Of a stretch of DNA of 64,000 nt, positions 24,892 through 35,166 are shown piece after piece; positions within the stretch are counted from its first letter, which is position 1, and every line of letters begins with the position of its first letter. The DNA is from Mesorhizobium_G sp049840935. GTDB lineage: Bacteria; Pseudomonadota; Alphaproteobacteria; Rhizobiales; Rhizobiaceae. The stretch is from contig JASGJA010000004.1 of assembly GCA_049840935.1 (NCBI GenBank), positions 1-64,000 of the forward strand, given 5' to 3'. The notes under the pieces are model-generated. The model was given only the letters and a program-made list of their open reading frames with translations, ran no database searches and was not told the DNA's origin. The position numbers and the translations under genes were made by a program.

Positions 24892-27036
24892 TTATGCGCC
24901 GTGCGCAAGCACGGCTAGCAACAGCAGCGCGACGATGTTGGTAATTTTGATCGCCGGGTTCACAGCCGGACCAGCCGTATCCTTGTAAGGGTCACCGACC
25001 GTATCACCCGTCACCGAAGCCTTATGCGCTTCCGAGCCTTTAAGGTGCTTCACACCGTCCTTATCGGTGAAACCATCCTCGAAGGACTTCTTGGCATTGT
25101 CCCATGCACCACCACCGGAGGTCATGGAAATCGCCACGAACAGGCCGTTCACGATCACGCCGAGCAGCGAAGCGCCAAGCGCCGCGAAAGCCGAAGCCTT
25201 CGATCCGGAGATCAGCAGCACGCCGAAATACACGACGAGCGGAGCCAACACCGGCAGCAGCGACGGAATCACCATCTCCTTGATCGCAGCGCGGGTGAGA
25301 AGATCCACCGCACGCGCATAATTCGGCTTGGAGGTGCCCTTCATAATGCCCGGATCTTCGCGGAACTGCTTGCGCACTTCTTCAACGATAGAGCCCGCCG
25401 CGCGGCCAACCGCCGTCATGGCTATGCCACCGAACAGATAGGGGATCAAACCGCCGAAGATGAGGCCCGCGACAACATACGGATTCGACAGATCGAACGA
25501 CACCGTTCCAACATCTGAGAAGTACGGATACTGGGCGGAGTTTTCCGCGAAGAACCGCAGATCGTAACTATAGGCTGCAAACAGCACCAACGCGCCGAGG
25601 CCCGCCGAGCCAATCGCATAGCCCTTGGTGACTGCCTTGGTCGTATTGCCAACCGCGTCGAGCGCGTCGGTCGACTGGCGCACTTCCTTCGGCAGGCCAG
25701 ACATTTCGGCGATGCCGCCGGCATTGTCCGTGACCGGACCGAAAGCATCCAGCGCAACGATCATACCAGCGAGGCCGAGCATGGTCGTAACGGCAATGCC
25801 CGTGCCAAACAGACCCGCAAGCTGATAGGTGCCGATGATGCCACCCACGATAACGAGGGCGGGCAGTGCAGTCGATTCCAGCGAAACCGCGAGGCCCTGA
25901 ATGACATTTGTGCCGTGGCCGGTCACAGAAGCCTGCGCAATGGAGTTCACCGGGCGCTTATTGGTTCCCGTGTAATATTCGGTGATGACCACGATCAGCG
26001 CCGTGACCAGCAGTCCGAGCAGACCGCAGGTGAACAGGCTCGTGCCGGTTATCGGCATTCCGCCGACGCTACCGATCTCGCCCCAGCCAATCGTCATCTG
26101 TGTTGCCACAGCAAGACCGACGATGGACAGCAGGCCCGTAACGATCAGGCCCTTATAGAGCGCACCCATGATGGACCCGTTCGCGCCGAGCTTCACGAAA
26201 AATGTGCCGACGATGGAGGTCAGAATGCACGCACCGCAAATCGCCAGCGGATAGATCATCACCGAGCCGAGCGTTGCAGTTCCCGCAAAGAAGATCGCGG
26301 CCAACACCATGGTCGCCACAACCGTCACCGCATAGGTCTCGAACAGGTCGGCAGCCATGCCGGCGCAGTCGCCAACATTGTCGCCGACATTGTCTGCGAT
26401 GGTCGCCGGATTGCGTGGATCGTCCTCCGGAATACCCGCTTCAACCTTGCCGACGAGATCGCCGCCAACATCGGCACCCTTGGTGAATATCCCGCCGCCG
26501 AGACGCGCAAAGATCGAGATCAACGACGCGCCGAAGCCGAGCGCAACCAACGCATCGATCACAATACGATCAGCAGGCTGATGCCCCATCGGTCCAATCA
26601 GAATCCAGTAGTAGACGGACACACCGAGCAGCGCGAGACCCGCAACCAGCATGCCGGTAATAGCGCCCGACTTGAATGCGATATCGAGGCCTGCCGATAA
26701 GCTGTTTGATGCCGCTTGAGCGGTGCGCACATTGGCTCGCACCGAAACATGCATACCGATAAATCCGGCGACACCCGAAAGCACCGCGCCGATCAGAAAA
26801 CCAATCGCGGCAGTGGACGACAGAAGCCACCAGGCAAGCAGGAAGACGACGACACCAACGATTGCAATCGTTGTATATTGACGCGTCAGGTAGGCTTGCG
26901 CGCCCTCTCGGATAGCGGCTGAAATTTCCTGCATGCGCGCATTGCCTTGGTCGGCCGCCAGGACCGATTGGGTTGCCCAGATCGCATAGACGATGGACAG
27001 CACGCCGCAGAGAATGACTACATAAAGCATTGTCAT
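24892..27036 (-). CDS. hppA: K+-insensitive H+-translocating membrane pyrophosphatase
   Basis: 714 residues from an ATG preceded by GAGGAA. The substrate loops are intact (DVGGDLVGKVEAGIPEDDPR and ADNVGDNVGDCAGMAADLFE). The determinant GNTTKA, with lysine where K+-dependent enzymes have alanine, points to the K+-independent class. About 16 hydrophobic segments. It couples pyrophosphate hydrolysis to proton export. It stands alone, converging on bamE. An in-frame extension to 27123 lacks a ribosome site. Confidence 0.95.
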   Translation of the reverse strand: MTMLYVVILCGVLSIVYAIWATQSVLAADQGNARMQEISAAIREGAQAYLTRQYTTIAIVGVVVFLLAWWLLSSTAAIGFLIGAVLSGVAGFIGMHVSVRANVRTAQAASNSLSAGLDIAFKSGAITGMLVAGLALLGVSVYYWILIGPMGHQPADRIVIDALVALGFGASLISIFARLGGGIFTKGADVGGDLVGKVEAGIPEDDPRNPATIADNVGDNVGDCAGMAADLFETYAVTVVATMVLAAIFFAGTATLGSVMIYPLAICGACILTSIVGTFFVKLGANGSIMGALYKGLIVTGLLSIVGLAVATQMTIGWGEIGSVGGMPITGTSLFTCGLLGLLVTALIVVITEYYTGTNKRPVNSIAQASVTGHGTNVIQGLAVSLESTALPALVIVGGIIGTYQLAGLFGTGIAVTTMLGLAGMIVALDAFGPVTDNAGGIAEMSGLPKEVRQSTDALDAVGNTTKAVTKGYAIGSAGLGALVLFAAYSYDLRFFAENSAQYPYFSDVGTVSFDLSNPYVVAGLIFGGLIPYLFGGIAMTAVGRAAGSIVEEVRKQFREDPGIMKGTSKPNYARAVDLLTRAAIKEMVIPSLLPVLAPLVVYFGVLLISGSKASAFAALGASLLGVIVNGLFVAISMTSGGGAWDNAKKSFEDGFTDKDGVKHLKGSEAHKASVTGDTVGDPYKDTAGPAVNPAIKITNIVALLLLAVLAHGA

Positions 27037-27202
27037 TTGCGGAACATTCCTCAGGATATGGCCCCTAAAGATCCTCTCCCCGGGCCGTGCGAAGTTTTGA
27101 AAGGCGAAATACCTCTCGCCCATTCGTTGCGGCTTTTACCGAATGGGTCAAGTCACCGTCAAATGATCGATTCAATTCTGCCCAGCTTTTGCCGGATTTC
27201 AT

Positions 27203-28405
27203 TCAGGCCAGCTTGCGCTTTCGCGAATATGTAACCACGGCCAGCGCGGCGATGCACACGAAGCAGACCGGGAAAACGATCCAGTTCAGCATGTCCCAGC
27301 CCCACGCATTATACGTGGCTCCGGCCATCAACGAAGCAAACGCTACGCTGGAGAAGAGCACCAGATCGTGGAACCCCTGAACCTTGCCTTTCTCGGAAGG
27401 ACGGTAGGTTTCGGAGACGATTGCCGTTGCGCCGATAAAGCCGAAGTTCCAGCCAACACCCAACAGGATCAGCGCGGTCCAGAATTGCCAGAGTTCAATG
27501 CCCGACAGCGCAACCACGGCGCACATGATGAGCAGGCCCAAACCGATCGCGACAATGGTTTCGGCTCCAAAGCGCTGGATCAGCCTGCCGGTAAAGAAGC
27601 TTGGCCCGAACATCGCCATCACATGCCATGAAATGCCGAGCGTTGCCTCATCGGTAGTAAAGCCGCAGCCAACCATCGCCAGCGGCGCGCCGGTCATAAC
27701 GAAACTCATCAACGCGTAAGAGCCAACGCCGCAAATCATTGCCGCAAGAAAGCGCGGTTCAGACACGATTTCGCCAAGCGGTCGCGCAGGCAGTTGCGTC
27801 GCGCCAGAGGATTGCGCGCTCTTTGATGGCTGCCGGAGGAACATCAGAATAACAGCCCCGACCGCTGCGAGCACAATGATCGAAGCGAACGAACCGGCAA
27901 ACATGATCGGCTGAAGAAGCTCACGCGTGAAGATCACGATTTGCGGACCAAGCAGCGCAGTCACTACCCCTCCGGCCAACACGAATGAAATCGCGCGCGC
28001 CTTGAACTCATGGGGCGCGTTGTCTGCTGCGGCGAACCGAAATTGCTGCACGAAAGAATTGCCGACACCAAGTATCGCCAGAGCCACAGCGAAAAGCCAG
28101 AAATTCGAATTAAACAGTGCAAAGGTGGCAACGACACCGCCCAGCGCTGTAATCACGGTTCCCGTCAAAAATCCGCTGCGCTGCCCAATCGCACGGATAA
28201 GCGCAGCTGCGGGAAGCGCACCCACAGCCATGCCGAAAATAAAGGCCGTAACCGGCGCGGTGGCGAGCGATTTGTCCTCGCCAAGCAAGCCATAGCCCAC
28301 CAGTCCGCCCACTGACAGCGCAACCGGATTTGCCGATCCGATAATGGCTTGCGCTGCTGAAAGCACAAATGCATTCCGCTTTGCATCGGCTTCTGAAAGG
28401 CTCAT
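27203..28405 (-). CDS. major facilitator superfamily transporter
   Basis: 400 residues with about 12 hydrophobic segments. The central loop (MFLRQPSKSAQSSGATQLPA) separates two halves, and WHVMAMFGPSFFTGRLIQRFG is a typical MFS motif in the second half. It starts inside the last codons of nusB (four-base overlap), so it probably shares the rib-nusB transcript. Substrate unknown. Confidence 0.85.
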   Translation of the reverse strand: MSLSEADAKRNAFVLSAAQAIIGSANPVALSVGGLVGYGLLGEDKSLATAPVTAFIFGMAVGALPAAALIRAIGQRSGFLTGTVITALGGVVATFALFNSNFWLFAVALAILGVGNSFVQQFRFAAADNAPHEFKARAISFVLAGGVVTALLGPQIVIFTRELLQPIMFAGSFASIIVLAAVGAVILMFLRQPSKSAQSSGATQLPARPLGEIVSEPRFLAAMICGVGSYALMSFVMTGAPLAMVGCGFTTDEATLGISWHVMAMFGPSFFTGRLIQRFGAETIVAIGLGLLIMCAVVALSGIELWQFWTALILLGVGWNFGFIGATAIVSETYRPSEKGKVQGFHDLVLFSSVAFASLMAGATYNAWGWDMLNWIVFPVCFVCIAALAVVTYSRKRKLA

Positions 28406-28902
28406 TGAGCGTTCTTACCCCGGCCCTCGCCGCGAACCCGCCGCGCTACACGATCCAGCACGGCGTTGACGAGTTTTGGCTCGTCCTCATCGTAAAAGGC
28501 CTTGGCGATATCAACGTACTCAGAGACGATCACCGCAACCGGCACATCGTCGCGCTTCATCAATTCATACACACCCGCACGCAAAATCGCGCGCAGCGTC
28601 GAGTCCAGTCGCGAAAGCGGCCAGTCCTCAGTCAGTGATTGCCCGATCAGCGGATCGACCGCCTTCTGGTTTTCAACCACGCCCGCCAGAATCGCGCGAA
28701 ACCATTGCGCATCGGCTTCACGGTAAAGCGCGCCGTCCACCTCTTTGCCGAGACGGAAGGATTCGTATTCCGCTGTCGTCTCAAGAACGCCGCTTCCGGT
28801 AACGTCCATCTGGTAGAGAGCCTGCACGGCTGCGAGTCTCGCCGCGCCACGCTTGTTCGCGTGGCGAACGGTTGCGCCGCCTTTCTCGCCAGATTCACTC
28901 AC
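28402..28902 (-). CDS. nusB: transcription antitermination factor NusB
   Basis: 166 residues. The NusB helical fold is recognised from RGAARLAAVQALYQMD, DSTLRAILRAGVYEL and VPVAVIVSEYVDIAKAFYDEDEPKLVNAVLD. It joins NusE at boxA for rRNA antitermination. It overlaps ribH by four bases, as in many Alphaproteobacteria. Confidence 0.95.
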   Translation of the reverse strand: MSESGEKGGATVRHANKRGAARLAAVQALYQMDVTGSGVLETTAEYESFRLGKEVDGALYREADAQWFRAILAGVVENQKAVDPLIGQSLTEDWPLSRLDSTLRAILRAGVYELMKRDDVPVAVIVSEYVDIAKAFYDEDEPKLVNAVLDRVARRVRGEGRGKNAQ

Positions 28903-29393
28903 GCCCCACCTCCGAGGCGCTCTTTCAACGCGATCATGGTAAGTGCTGCGCGCGCTGCGAAACCGCCCTTGTCGCCTTCGCTCTTGCGGGCGCGCACCCA
29001 GGCTTGCTCGTCGTTTTCGGTGGTTAGAATGCCATTGCCGATGGCGAGCGATTGTTGCACCGAAAGGTCCATCAATGCGCGGCTCGATTCATTCGCAACA
29101 ATGTCGAAATGATATGTGTCGCCGCGAATAACAGTGCCAAGCGCGACATAGCCGTCATATACCGTGCCACCATCAACCGCACCGTCCAGCGCGAAAGCAA
29201 TGACGCCCGGAATCTCCAGCGATCCGGGCACAGTCACGACGTCATACGTCGCCCCCGCTTCATCCAACGCGATTTTTGCGCCATCCAGCAGCGCATCTGC
29301 CAAGTCGTCATGGTAACGCGCCTCGACGATCAGCAAATGTACTGACCGAGAGGGACGAATGAATGCCTTGCCGTGATCTGATATGCCTGCCAT
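28899..29393 (-). CDS. ribH: 6,7-dimethyl-8-ribityllumazine synthase
   Basis: 164 residues. VHLLIVEARYHDDLADALLDGA, VPGSLEIPGVIAFAL, ALGTVIRGDTYHFDIVANES and GNGILTTENDEQAW are lumazine-synthase signatures; the catalytic histidine is in TYHFD. It makes lumazine from the butanone phosphate and pyrimidine intermediates. It resembles Brucella RibH1 but is not identical by eye. Coupled to nusB. No FMN riboswitch seen upstream. Confidence 0.95.
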   Translation of the reverse strand: MAGISDHGKAFIRPSRSVHLLIVEARYHDDLADALLDGAKIALDEAGATYDVVTVPGSLEIPGVIAFALDGAVDGGTVYDGYVALGTVIRGDTYHFDIVANESSRALMDLSVQQSLAIGNGILTTENDEQAWVRARKSEGDKGGFAARAALTMIALKERLGGGA

Positions 29394-29464
29394 TTGGTGC
29401 TCCGGGAACGCGGCTCACTTAGGCCGAAGCTGCCACGAGAGCAAGCGCCTCGTAACGCCACATT

Positions 29465-30082
29465 TCACAATCCTTGTGTTCCAGCCTCGACCAACCGTGC
29501 GGCATATCGCGCCATCGTGTCGATCTCGATATTCACGCGGTCTCCGGCCTGTCGCTCACCCCAAGTCGTCACACCCAGCGAATGCTGGATAAGCAGCACG
29601 TCGAAACGCTGACGATCCACCTTATTCACGGTGAGCGACGTTCCGTCCAGCGCAACAGAACCTTTGGGGGCAATGAATTTCGCAAGTTCGCGCGGAGCTT
29701 CGAGCGTGAAACGTACCGCATCGCCTTCGGCCTCGCGACTGACGATTTCCGCCATGCCATCGACATGACCGGAGACGATGTGACCGCCCAATTCGTCGCC
29801 GATTTTCAGCGCGCGTTCGAGGTTTATGCGGGTTCCTTCGCGCCACGAAGAAGCGGTTGTTAGGCGAAGCGCTTCCTCCCACGCTTCAACCTCAAACCAT
29901 CGCGAATTGGAATCAGCTCCAGGCAGCGCGACAACGGTCAGGCAAACACCGGCGCAGGCAATGGAAGCTCCGATGTCAATTGTTGAAGGGTCATATGATG
30001 TTTCGATGCGAAGCCGAATGCCCTCGGCAAGCGGCTTGATCGACGCCACGCGCCCGACATCGGTGACAATACCTGTAAACAT
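29465..30082 (-). CDS. ribE: riboflavin synthase, alpha subunit
   Basis: 205 residues from MFTGIVTDVGRVASI. Two lumazine-binding repeats are visible, each with a GVCLTV- or GTSLTV-type core (about residues 46 and 145) and the HIVSGHVDGMAEI motif. It dismutates two lumazines to riboflavin. The start shares one base with the ribD stop (TGATG), so translation is coupled. Confidence 0.95.
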   Translation of the reverse strand: MFTGIVTDVGRVASIKPLAEGIRLRIETSYDPSTIDIGASIACAGVCLTVVALPGADSNSRWFEVEAWEEALRLTTASSWREGTRINLERALKIGDELGGHIVSGHVDGMAEIVSREAEGDAVRFTLEAPRELAKFIAPKGSVALDGTSLTVNKVDRQRFDVLLIQHSLGVTTWGERQAGDRVNIEIDTMARYAARLVEAGTQGL

Positions 30083-31185
30083 CAGAGCTTCCTGACCCAT
30101 TCGCTGCAAAGATCAGAACCAAAATGCTCTTTGCGTTTTGATTCAAAGCCTTGCGGGATACTGCTTTCATCCAGTGGCGACGGAATTCCTTCGGATCCGA
30201 TGGCATTGCGCCCACGAAACAGAATTATTCTGTCTACCAGATCATCCATCAAAAATGCCTTTGCGGTATCCGCGCCGCCCTCCACAAAAACGCGCGACAT
30301 GCCCTGCCCGGCCAGATCTTCTAGCAGTTCCGGCAAGGCAATGCGCCCCTCATGCATTTCGCTGGCAAGAAACCGAACACCATGCGCGGCAAGCGTTTCG
30401 CGCTTTAATGGGTCGGCATTTTGACTGGGCGTCAAATATGTAGGAACCGCATTTGCAGTTTGCACCAGCTTTGCCGAGACGGGCAGGCGCAGCGCTGGAT
30501 CAAGCACAATCCTTGCGGGCGAGCGGTTTTCAAGGCCCGACAGGCGAACTGTGAGCTCCGGATCGTCAGCAATCGCAGTGCCAACGCCAACCAGCACGGC
30601 ATCGCATTCGGCACGCATCAGGTGAACTTGCGCACGCGCGACTGGGCCAGTTATGGCCACCTGCCCCGCACCCTTCTTGCCAATCATTCCATCAGAAGAA
30701 AGTGCAAGTTTTAGAATAACTTCCGGCCTCTTTTTGACCGAGCGAACCAAATAACCGGCCATCAGATCGGCAGCTTCGTCCGCCAGAATACGCTCGGTGA
30801 CTTCAATGCCCGCAGCGCGCAAAATTGCGTATCCCTTGCCGGAAACACGTTCGTCGGGATCGCTGGCAGCACCAACGACACGCGCAATGCCCGCAGCGAC
30901 CAAAGCATTCGCGCAAGGCGGTGTGCGGCCATGATGTGCACACGGCTCCAGCGTTACATAAGCGGTAGCGCCGCGCGTCAATTCGCCTGCTTCTTCAATG
31001 GCTTGCGGCTCTGCGTGGGGCCTTCCGCCAAGCGCCGTAACGCCCCTTCCAACGATCATCCCGTCGCGAATAATCAGCGTTCCGACAGAAGGATTCGTGC
31101 CGGTCAGACCGAGGTGACGACGGGAAAACCTGATTGCAGCCGCCATAAATCGGCGGTCGGTTTCAGGATCAGCGACTGAACTCAC
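30082..31185 (-). CDS. ribD: bifunctional riboflavin deaminase/reductase
   Basis: 367 residues. The N-terminal CMP/dCMP-type deaminase domain carries GGRPHAEPQAI and VTLEPCAHHGRTPPCANAL zinc motifs (about 50-95). The C-terminal reductase domain (RPEVILKLALSSDGMIGKKG, then FVEGGADTAKAFL) follows from about 150. It catalyses the second and third steps of riboflavin synthesis. It overlaps nrdR at its start and ribE at its end. Confidence 0.95.
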   Translation of the reverse strand: MSSVADPETDRRFMAAAIRFSRRHLGLTGTNPSVGTLIIRDGMIVGRGVTALGGRPHAEPQAIEEAGELTRGATAYVTLEPCAHHGRTPPCANALVAAGIARVVGAASDPDERVSGKGYAILRAAGIEVTERILADEAADLMAGYLVRSVKKRPEVILKLALSSDGMIGKKGAGQVAITGPVARAQVHLMRAECDAVLVGVGTAIADDPELTVRLSGLENRSPARIVLDPALRLPVSAKLVQTANAVPTYLTPSQNADPLKRETLAAHGVRFLASEMHEGRIALPELLEDLAGQGMSRVFVEGGADTAKAFLMDDLVDRIILFRGRNAIGSEGIPSPLDESSIPQGFESKRKEHFGSDLCSEWVRKL

Positions 31186-31646
31186 TCCGGTTCCTCATCA
31201 CCGCGCAATTCGCCCAGCACATCGTGGAAATCCTTGGCTTCGCGGAAGTTTCGGTACACCGAGGCGAAGCGTACATAGGCAACTTCATCCAGTGATTTCA
31301 GCGCTTCCATAACAAGGCGACCAATTTCCTCGGAGGCTATTTCCGTTTCGCCGGAGCTTTCCAATTGTCGCACGATACCCGTAACAGCACGGTCCACTCG
31401 ATCCGGCTCCACATTGCGCTTTCGAACCGCAATATGCATTGATCTCAATAGCTTATCACGATCAAACGGAACCTTGCGACCCGACTTTTTGACAACGGTC
31501 AGGTCGCGCAATTGCACGCGTTCGAAGGTTGTGAATCGGCCGCCGCAATCCGGGCAGACGCGACGGCGCCGGATCGCAGAACCGTCCTCCGCGGGACGGG
31601 AATCCTTGACCTGTGTGTCTTCCGATTGGCAGTAGGGACAGCGCAT
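31182..31646 (-). CDS. nrdR: transcriptional repressor NrdR
   Basis: 154 residues. The N-terminal zinc ribbon has CPYCQSEDTQV and RRRVCPDCGGRFTTFE, followed by an ATP-cone (VVKKSGRKVPFDRDKLLRSM). It represses ribonucleotide reductase genes by sensing dATP/ATP. It is the first gene of the rib-nusB group and overlaps ribD by four bases. No clear NrdR box is seen in the gap to glyA. Confidence 0.95.
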   Translation of the reverse strand: MRCPYCQSEDTQVKDSRPAEDGSAIRRRRVCPDCGGRFTTFERVQLRDLTVVKKSGRKVPFDRDKLLRSMHIAVRKRNVEPDRVDRAVTGIVRQLESSGETEIASEEIGRLVMEALKSLDEVAYVRFASVYRNFREAKDFHDVLGELRGDEEPE

Positions 31647-31701
31647 TCAAAACCTTTCGGGGAATCTCTGAACTATGACTTAGTGGATATTCACCGAAAC
31701 G

Positions 31702-31732
31702 AAAAGCGGGCCAAGGATCGCTCCCGGCCCGC
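31702..31732 (-). terminator. terminator of glyA
   Basis: On the minus strand GCGGGCC (complement of 31726-31732) pairs with GGCCCGC (complement of 31706-31712) around a 13-base loop and is followed by TTTT. It lies about 100 bases past the glyA stop. Confidence 0.7.
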
Positions 31733-31833
31733 CAAAACTGCAATTTTTGCGCCGAATAACCAGCGTTTCTCGCCGCAAAACACCCGTTTTAACGAAGAAT
31801 ACGACCGTAAAAACCGGATTTTGCGCGCAAAAG

Positions 31834-33145
31834 TCAGCCCAAATAGCCGTATAATGGGAAGCGCCCGGTCAATTTTTCGACCTTCGACTTCACCGCAGCT
31901 TCGACCGATGCATTGCCCTCATCGGAGTTCGCAGCCTTCAAACCGTCGAGCACTTCAGCGATCAGTTTGCCGATCTCACGGAACTCGGCATGACCGAACC
32001 CACGAGTGGTTCCGGCGGGTGTTCCGAGACGAACTCCAGAGGTGACGAACGGCTTTTCTGGGTCGAACGGAATACCATTTTTGTTGCAGGTGATGTTTGC
32101 GCGACCAAGAGCAGCTTCGGCGCGTTTGCCGGTCGCATTCTTGGGGCGCAAATCGACCAGCATCAGGTGGTTGTCGGTGCCGTTGGAAACGATGTCGAGG
32201 CCAGTTTCCTGCAAGGAGGAAGCAAGCGCCTTTGCGTTGGCAACGACGTTTTGCGCATAGACTTTGAAATCGGGCTTCAACGCTTCGCCAAAAGCGACAG
32301 CCTTGGCAGCAATGACATGCATCAAGCGGTCCGCCCTGCAAGCCGGGGAAAACTGCCGAATTGATCTTCTTTGCAATGTCCTCGTCATTGGTCAGCACCA
32401 TGCCACCACGCGGACCGCGAAGAGACTTGTGAGTCGTGGTGGTGACGACATGCGCATGAGGCAGCGGCGACGGATGCTGGCCACCAGCAACGAGGCCAGC
32501 AATATGAGCCATGTCGACCATTAGATAAGCGCCGATGGAATCAGCGATTTCGCGGAATCGCTTCCAGTCCCAGATGCGGGAATAGGCCGTGCCGCCAGCC
32601 AGGATGAGCTTCGGCTTGTGCTCATGCGCAAGACGCTCGATTTCATCCATGTCCAGCAGGTGATCTTCCTTGCGAACGCCGTAAGAAACGACCTTGAACC
32701 ACTTGCCGGACATATTGACCGGAGAACCGTGCGTAAGGTGGCCGCCCGAATTGAGGTCGAGGCCCATGAAAGTGTCACCCGGCTGGAGCAGCGCGAGGAA
32801 CACAGCCTGATTCATCTGGCTACCGGAGTTAGGCTGGACGTTGGCGAACTTGCAGTCGAACAGCTTTTTCGCACGTTCGATAGCCAATTCCTCGACAATG
32901 TCCACGAACTGGCAGCCGCCATAGTAGCGCTTGCCGGGATAGCCCTCGGCATATTTGTTGGTCATGATCGACCCTTGCGCCTCAAGCACCGCACGGGAAA
33001 CGATGTTCTCCGAAGCGATCAGCTCGATCTCATGACGCTGGCGACCAAGCTCCTTGCGAATTGCGCCGAAAATTTCCGGGTCAATTTCCTCAAGCGGAGC
33101 AGTGAAAAATGTATCGGCATTCGATGCCGCTTGCGCCTGTGTCAT
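31834..33145 (-). pseudogene. glyA: serine hydroxymethyltransferase, one-base frameshift
   Basis: The N-terminal two thirds (LIASENIVSRAVLEAQGS, GSQMNQAVFLALL, and the PLP lysine in HVVTTTTHKSLRGPRGGMV) run to AVFPGLQGGPL. Then an extra base at about 32323 shifts the frame, and the rest (MHVIAAKAVAFGEALKPDF to the C-terminus FPLYGYLG) follows in the neighbouring frame. Without it the protein is 436 residues, full size. SHMT is central to one-carbon metabolism and normally essential, so a sequencing or assembly error is more likely than true loss, unless another copy exists. Confidence 0.9.
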
Positions 33146-33255
33146 ATCGGCTCCCCTTCATAGTGGTCGGGCAATGGGAATTGGTGCGCAATATCACGAC
33201 AGGACAGATAAAGTCACCGCCGCAATCCGAATTTTGCTGGCTCTTTTGCGACTGT

Positions 33256-34911
33256 CTATTGCAGCGGATTTTTCCGCCCACTGTGAAGCGCCTGCTGCAT
33301 GGTCACTTCCGCTAGAATTTCGCGCATCGTGCTGTCGTTAATCTTGTCTTGCTGGGCGAGTTGCAGCAGTGCATTGCGCTCCGCCAAAAATGCCGCCTGC
33401 CGCATTTCAATCATAACGGGAGAAACGGACCGCGCAGCAGGTGTTTCTCCTTGCATGGAGATAATCCTCTGTCGGTAGGTCGCGATAAGTTGCGCCGCCA
33501 CAGACCTTCGTGTTTCCGCCTCTTCCACACTGTCGGTCTGCTTTTCGGCAAGCTCTTCGATTTTTGATATCGCCGCCTCCGCCGCAGCGACGCGCGCCAG
33601 GCGCTCCTCATTTGCCAGTATATCGGCGCTTTCCAGAGGCATGCGGCGAATGAGCGGAGGCAGCGCAAGGCTTGCAATTATCATCGAGCAAATGATGACG
33701 CCTGCCGCAATGTAGATGACGAGGTCCCGAGCCGGGAATGGTGAACCGTCCGGCATTGCGAGTGGCAGCGAAAGAATGCCGGCGAGTGTGATCGCTCCGC
33801 GAACGCCAGCAAACGCCATCAGAAGCTTACCCGCATAGCTCAGGTGCGGGCGATTAATACCTCTGCGCCGCCCGATCCATGCGCGAATATTGGAACTGCG
33901 ATCAATCCAGATGAAACGAATAAGCAACAGGATCAATGTGAGGACGAGGACAGCTAGAACGGGTTCAGGTCTGGAGCCATAGAGCGAAAGCTCAGGCGGT
34001 GTGCGCCGTATAATATCCGGTAGCTGGAGACCGAGGAGAATGAAGATCGCGCCGTTGAAAATGAACGAAAGCAATTCAGTCAGCGCTGCATTCTGCATGC
34101 GTGCGGGGACGCTGAGCGGCATGTTCACCGGTAGATGCCGCAGGGAAAGCAGGCTGGAAGCACCGAACGAAAGCCCCGCCGCCGCCGACGCCAGAATGCC
34201 GGAGGCCCCAAAATATTCCGCCAGCAAATAGGCGGCAAACGGCACCAGCATAACCAGAACAACTTGAACCTGTGGCCGCACCTCCCCGACCCGCGCTACG
34301 AAGCCAAGCAGCCATGCAGTGCCAGAGAATACAAGGAACCCGCAAACAACACCGCCCAAAACCACAACAACGAAATTGCCAGCAGTGTCGGCAATGGAAA
34401 ATTGCCCCGTAAGCGCGGCCACCACCGCATAGCGAAAAATCACCAGACCAGTGGCGTCATTGAGCAGCGACTTGCCCTCCAAGGCGTGAAATACACGACC
34501 GGGCACGCGCTCCTTATCCACGATCGAACTGACGGCGACGGCGTCTGTGGGAGAAAGAACCGCAGCCAACGCGAAGGCAACCGGCAATGGAACGGCCGGG
34601 ATGAGCCAATTCAACGCATAGCCGAATACCATAGTGGTGATGAGCGAAAGGCCGAACGCAAGGCCAAGAATGGGAAACATCAGCTCCCGCAATTCTCGCT
34701 TCGGAGCAAGATGCCCGTCAAGAAACAGCAAGGGCGGAACGAAGATCAGCATGAACAACTCCGGGTTCATACTTACATTCATGCCGCCCAGTGCGAGGAT
34801 CACGCCGAGTATGATTTGCAGAATTGGAAGGGGAATTCTCGCAAACCGGATCAGCAGACCCGATACTGCGACGGTCAGAAGCAGAACAAGAATAAGCGTG
34901 ACGGTTGCCAT
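33256..34911 (-). CDS. CPA1-type Na+/H+ antiporter
   Basis: About 551 residues from MATVTLILVLLLTVAV; an upstream in-frame start at 35034 would add 41 residues with poor character. Twelve or so membrane segments, with the ion-site region FALAAVLSPTDAVAVSSIV and LLNDATGLVIFRYAVVAAL typical of CPA1/NhaP exchangers. The cytosolic tail is helical and charged (RLARVAAAEAAISKIEELAEKQ). It exchanges Na+ or K+ for protons. Confidence 0.88.
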   Translation of the reverse strand: MATVTLILVLLLTVAVSGLLIRFARIPLPILQIILGVILALGGMNVSMNPELFMLIFVPPLLFLDGHLAPKRELRELMFPILGLAFGLSLITTMVFGYALNWLIPAVPLPVAFALAAVLSPTDAVAVSSIVDKERVPGRVFHALEGKSLLNDATGLVIFRYAVVAALTGQFSIADTAGNFVVVVLGGVVCGFLVFSGTAWLLGFVARVGEVRPQVQVVLVMLVPFAAYLLAEYFGASGILASAAAGLSFGASSLLSLRHLPVNMPLSVPARMQNAALTELLSFIFNGAIFILLGLQLPDIIRRTPPELSLYGSRPEPVLAVLVLTLILLLIRFIWIDRSSNIRAWIGRRRGINRPHLSYAGKLLMAFAGVRGAITLAGILSLPLAMPDGSPFPARDLVIYIAAGVIICSMIIASLALPPLIRRMPLESADILANEERLARVAAAEAAISKIEELAEKQTDSVEEAETRRSVAAQLIATYRQRIISMQGETPAARSVSPVMIEMRQAAFLAERNALLQLAQQDKINDSTMREILAEVTMQQALHSGRKNPLQ

Positions 34912-35088
34912 GCAGACGCCTGCCAAAGCTGTTGCGGGCGCAACATCCGCGAACGGCAGAGCAATTGCAATGGTGAGATTTAGAAGAAACCCCTCATCTG
35001 CGGATCGTGCCAGCACCACACGGCACTTCGTCATTTGAAAACCGTTTAGGGCTTTTCATCCGCGTTGCGGACTCCTCAAGGGAGAAAA

Positions 35089-35122
35089 CCCCTCATCCGC
35101 CTGCCGGCAGGCGGATGAGGGG
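35089..35122. repeat. 34-base perfect palindrome, intergenic repeat
   Basis: CCCCTCATCCGCCTGCC followed directly by its complement, between the antiporter and L,D-transpeptidase genes. The first half shares CCCCTCATCCG and CTGCCG with the repeat at 58606, so both probably belong to a dispersed intergenic family common in Rhizobiales. It may also help end transcription. Confidence 0.65.
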
Positions 35123-35166
35123 TCATAAAGCCAAAAGATCAGTGCAAACCGATCGAATAGTGTGAC

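Noticed and set aside
28899..31185. FMN riboswitch for the riboflavin genes
   Set aside because: The genes are tightly overlapped and no conserved RFN-element sequence is seen in the gaps or before nrdR.
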